A stretch of 64,000 bases of DNA, taken from the NCBI RefSeq assembly GCF_037975245.1, contig NC_092569.1, positions 29,660,168 through 29,724,167 on the forward strand, read 5' to 3'. This document shows positions 61,051 to 64,000 of this stretch, piece after piece (within the stretch, counting starts at the first letter, position 1; the number at the start of each line of letters is the position of its first letter). Origin of the DNA: Apostichopus japonicus. Its lineage: Eukaryota; Echinodermata; Holothuroidea; Aspidochirotida; Stichopodidae. The translations under genes and the position numbers were made by a program. Under the pieces are notes generated by a model, which did not search any database, had not been told where the DNA came from, and saw nothing but the letters and a program-made list of their open reading frames with translations.

Positions 61051-64000
61051 GTTAGTAAAGCTAACATTTTCAAGTTATTTGTTTTGTACACAGTCGAAAA
61101 CTCGTAAACATATCTTAGTAACAATCACATCGGCTTTCTGTGTCATTCCAAAATAAAATCGAATGAATACAATGCACTTCAGCTTCTACATCAAGTTTCA
61201 AATGATGGAGTCAAAGATAAGTAGATTGTGTGTTAGGTTTCCATCTTCACTTCTTTTACATGTCATTCATAATAGCTGTTATGAAACGGTGCAAAGGGAT
61301 CAAAATTCTGAGACTCCATTCCGATTGCATTCCGAAAGCATTAGAAGAGCTATTAATTGTCATTTTTTATTTTGAGTATTCTCTTTTGATTTTGAGTATT
61401 CTCAGTGAAACTACCAATAAAACAGGAGGAATTTCTTGGAAAGTCGAATATTTGGTTCATCTCAGATTCCAACCTCCCAGCACTACTTCTTTTGTGTTTT
61501 TTTAATCCGTTAAGTAGGGCAATTACACCCATTCTTTAGTCTCTTGTATTATATCAAAACATTGCGACAACACTTTTGATAAATAAGTGTTCTAGACTGA
61601 AAGGTGTATTTTTTAGTACCAGTATCGCAGTATTCAAACATGTCCAATGTGGATGGAACATGGATAACATGCACTAGTTCATACCGACCGTTCATCTAGC
61701 ATGCAAATTATTATTTGAGGAAGGTTCAATAGCATATTCACGTAATGTTCATGACTAAATTCAATAAAATACCTTAATATTGAAAGGCTGTTCTCAAATT
61801 GAGTTTATTTTCTCTATCACTTACTATAGACAACTGCTGTTTCGTCCATAATAGACCAAAGTACCCCAGGGATTGCCACGAAGCTGTTAGCCAATGTCCC
61901 AGCATACAGAACACATCATTCGTGTCCCTCATCAAACCTGATGGGTATGAAGAACCATTCGATGTATTCTGCGACAAAGACACAGCTGGAGGATCGACAT
62001 GGACGGTGGGTGTTACTTTATGTCGTTATAAATTGAAACTGTCCTGTAGAGTTTGAAATGGCCATTTAGGCGATTTGGTCCGGTTCATACATTAGGCCTC
62101 CAACAAACGTTCACCGATACGCAACACGTAAACACAATCATACCGTTGTATATAATGGTCTCTTCGAGCATAAATAAATTCATGAATGTGACGTTATATA
62201 AACAGGGTCACGTCATCATGTACCTACTTGTTACTGTGTTTTTTCTCTCTTTGGTTTGTTTCTTTGATGTGCAGTGCTCTTTGTTTACCTTCTTCTAAAA
62301 TGTCAAGCTCTCTTTCACCATTTTTTCTCCACACCTTTCTGTCTTTGTCCTTCTCCAGTTTATTTCCTACCCCCTTCCCTTAATCCTCTCTTTGTCCCTC
62401 CACTGTTTATCTCCTACCTCTCCTCTTCCCCTGTTGGTTTCTTTCTTTCTTCTCTCCATCACTTGTCTACTAATCACCTTACATCTATCTCTTTGTGTTC
62501 ACCATGCTCATTAACATGTTTGTATTCTGTGCGTGTTTTTGTCCCTTCTGTTACTGTTACTTGTCATTTAGCCTTTGAAGAAGATCCTGCTAGGATCGAA
62601 ACGTCAGGCCAACTTACTTTTACACATTCTCTTACACAGGCTCTCTAGTGGATAAGCAGTTTGCTAACAGTTTTATTTTGTTTTTATTTTAGAATGTCAC
62701 TTTCTAAGATATCTTTTGATTACATAATAGATAACAACTATTTGCACTAAGTCAGACTAAATTTAAACTATTCAGGTTACGAAAAGTAATATAAGTAATA
62801 TATATGTCTTTAATCTTGTTTCTTACTTTGTGATACCTCTAGCGTCTCTTTCTCTGTTCCACTTCCTGCCTGCACCAAACATGATATATGTTCGATGATC
62901 CCTTGTAAATAATCTTTTCCATGAAGAATAGTAACTAGATTTTACATTACCGATATAAGGTGGGCGCGAGGATGCAAACCATGACTTATAAAATGTAGTC
63001 TTTGTATATAAAGTGATAGCTGTTTTCTCTCCGAGACTACACTTCAATAGCCGAAGTTGTTTCTAAACCACCGACTAGCTCATTAAATGAATACCTACAA
63101 ACATTATTCGTACAGGTGTACTACATAGCTTTCGAAATTTTAATGTCATCTCTTTCTACAGTAAAATAAGTCTCTTGAAACTTTATTTGATGTTGATAAA
63201 AAAAAAATTAAAACGAAACTCTTACCTTTTGTAATTATATAAGAAAAGAAACTCGGATGTATCGATGAAAATGATCTCATGCAATGAACATTTATTTCAT
63301 TTGCCTAATGCGATATATCATACTATTTAAGCGAACGAAGATATGGAATTATGCCATGGTTAGCTGTGGCCATATGTAAGCAGCTGGTTAATTTCCTTTC
63401 TACAGGTGATACAAAGACGATTAGGTGAAACAATCATATTCAATCGTAGCTGGAGTGACTTCAAGCACGGATTTGGGTTTCCAGGTCGAGAGTTCTGGAT
63501 CGGAAATGAAAAGTTAGCTCACCTGACAAATCAGAAGCGGTACGAACTACGCATGGAATTCGAGAATCCTGCTGGCCAATCGTATTATGTGACTTACGAA
63601 TACTTCCGCATTGATGACGAACTAGGAAATTATGCCATTTCAAGTCTTGGAAATTTTGGTGGAAATGCAGGTGTGTTAATTCAAGCATTTTTTTTTTCGG
63701 ACTTGATTTATAACAACTCCAGTATTGAGTTTGAGAAAACAATATGTATTTAGTTCTTAATGTTATCTTAATTGAACATGCAACCACTTTATCATATTTG
63801 TCATCACGACCCAGTTTTTACTGTGGTACAAAACTTTCAGATTTACAGCAGTTACTGTAATCTCTGTGTGAATCGGTTGATATTAAATGTTATCAAGATG
63901 ACGAGAAAAGTCCCACTCACGACCCGTTGGATCCGTATTTTGTTCCTTTCGTGTTGATTGTCAGATCCTAAAAGCTACAAAGGTTGTTTCAAGGAAGGTC
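61014..64000 (+). CDS. Gene D, 5' part: half-FReD protein continuing beyond the window
   Basis: Plus-strand paralogue of gene B. Exons: 61,014-61,050 (37-nt microexon, proposed), 61,830-62,005 (FReD start), 63,406-63,670 (FReD middle, 265 nt as in gene B) and 63,965 onward (DPKSYKGCFKEG, cut by the window edge). Phases agree: 0 to 1, 1 to 0, 0 to 1, 1 on. As in gene B, the FReD is left after its middle exon and a different cysteine-containing module follows, here resembling the start of a WSC domain (YKGCFKEG) rather than TIL. The signal-peptide exon was not found. Role unknown; secretion is inferred from the paralogue. Confidence 0.8.
61830..62005 (+). CDS. Gene D exon: FReD start
   Basis: 176 bases between acceptor CACTTACTATAG and donor GTGGGT. 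Encodes NCCFVHNRPKYPRDCHEA, SLIKPDGYEEPFDVFCDKD and STWT. Collinear with gene B exon 3. Confidence 0.88.
62006..63405 (+). other. Gene D intron with a Penelope/hammerhead-like hairpin
   Basis: 1.4-kb intron. A C/T-rich stretch (about 62,290-62,480) precedes the structured motif at 62,571-62,610. The rest is unremarkable. Confidence 0.5.
62571..62610 (+). ncRNA. Hammerhead-ribozyme-like hairpin motif, possibly from a Penelope-like element
   Basis: GCCTTTGAAGA is followed by the hairpin GATCC-TGCTA-GGATC, then GAAACGTC and AGGC. The outer GCCT/AGGC pair, the TGAAGA...GAAA core and the central stem match the layout of minimal hammerheads known from Penelope-like retroelements. The conserved C before UGA is U here, and the third stem would be extremely short. 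Probably a decayed or degenerate copy; function not shown. Confidence 0.35.
63406..63670 (+). CDS. Gene D exon: FReD middle
   Basis: 265 bases between CCTTTCTACAG and GTGTGT. Encodes VIQRRLGETIIFNRSWSDFK, HGFGFPGREFWIGNEKLAHL, YYVTYEYFRIDDELGNYAI and ends LGNFGGNA. Same length and phases as gene B exon 4. Confidence 0.93.
63803..63876. mobile_element. Single arm of the foldback MITE family
   Basis: Matches the right arm of the element at 7068-7368 ('tcacgacccagtttttactg', 'gtggtacaaaacttt', ending 'ctctgtgtgaatcgg'). It lies in gene D's intron between the FReD exon and the next module. Confidence 0.85.
63965..64000 (+). CDS. Gene D exon: start of next cysteine-rich module (truncated by window)
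   Basis: Follows acceptor TTCGTGTTGATTGTCAG. Reads DPKSYKGCFKEG in phase 1. The YxGCFxxx pattern is that of a WSC-domain start, but only 12 residues are visible. Confidence 0.55.
   Translation, partial: MLKATKVVSRKV

Overview
The window looks like metazoan nuclear DNA: AT-rich, intron-containing, and dense in transposon remnants and simple repeats. The coding content (fibrinogen-related, TIL, EGF-like and LRR-Ig domains in secreted or surface proteins) and the repeat content (hAT elements, L2/CR1- and Tx1-like LINEs, tRNA-derived SINEs) suggest a marine invertebrate deuterostome. An echinoderm, perhaps a sea cucumber, is my guess, but no species marker was seen. There are no bacterial operons, CRISPR arrays or intact tRNA/rRNA genes.

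Layout. 1-6.2 kb: gene-poor, with a 1.67-kb tandem duplication and a smaller one. 6.3 kb: an orphan signal-peptide exon (locus A, minus). 7.1-10.1 kb: a foldback MITE, a complete solo LTR and a SINE. 12.7-22.0 kb: gene B (minus), a secreted protein of about 550 aa with eight exons whose phases agree throughout: signal peptide, 25-nt microexon, first half of a fibrinogen domain, TIL domain, EGF-like domain, then a second fibrinogen domain. 23.5-29.7 and 32.8-35.9 kb: directly repeated segmental duplications around a single-exon LRR-Ig receptor gene (30.3-31.9 kb, minus). 36-41.3 kb: repeats, a LINE 3' end and a long ATT array. 42.2-43.8 kb: the 5' part of gene C (minus), a signal peptide plus three 45-nt exons, two of them near-identical. 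44-55.4 kb: LINE scraps, a 1.9-kb hAT element, a ~985-bp tetranucleotide array in three blocks, a fibrinogen-domain pseudogene, a 14-bp minisatellite and a hAT transposase remnant. 57.9-60.5 kb: a decayed Tx1-like LINE. 61.0-64.0 kb: the 5' part of gene D (plus), a paralogue of gene B running off the window.

How the genes relate. Loci A, B, D and the 50.6-kb pseudogene all carry fibrinogen-related or closely linked sequence, so this is a local multigene family. In B and D the first fibrinogen domain stops at the same phase-1 exon junction and passes directly into a different cysteine-rich module (TIL in B, apparently WSC-like in D). That suggests a family that keeps a half fibrinogen domain and swaps the module after it. 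Such proteins, and the LRR-Ig receptor, are typical of invertebrate recognition repertoires; an immune role here is inference only.
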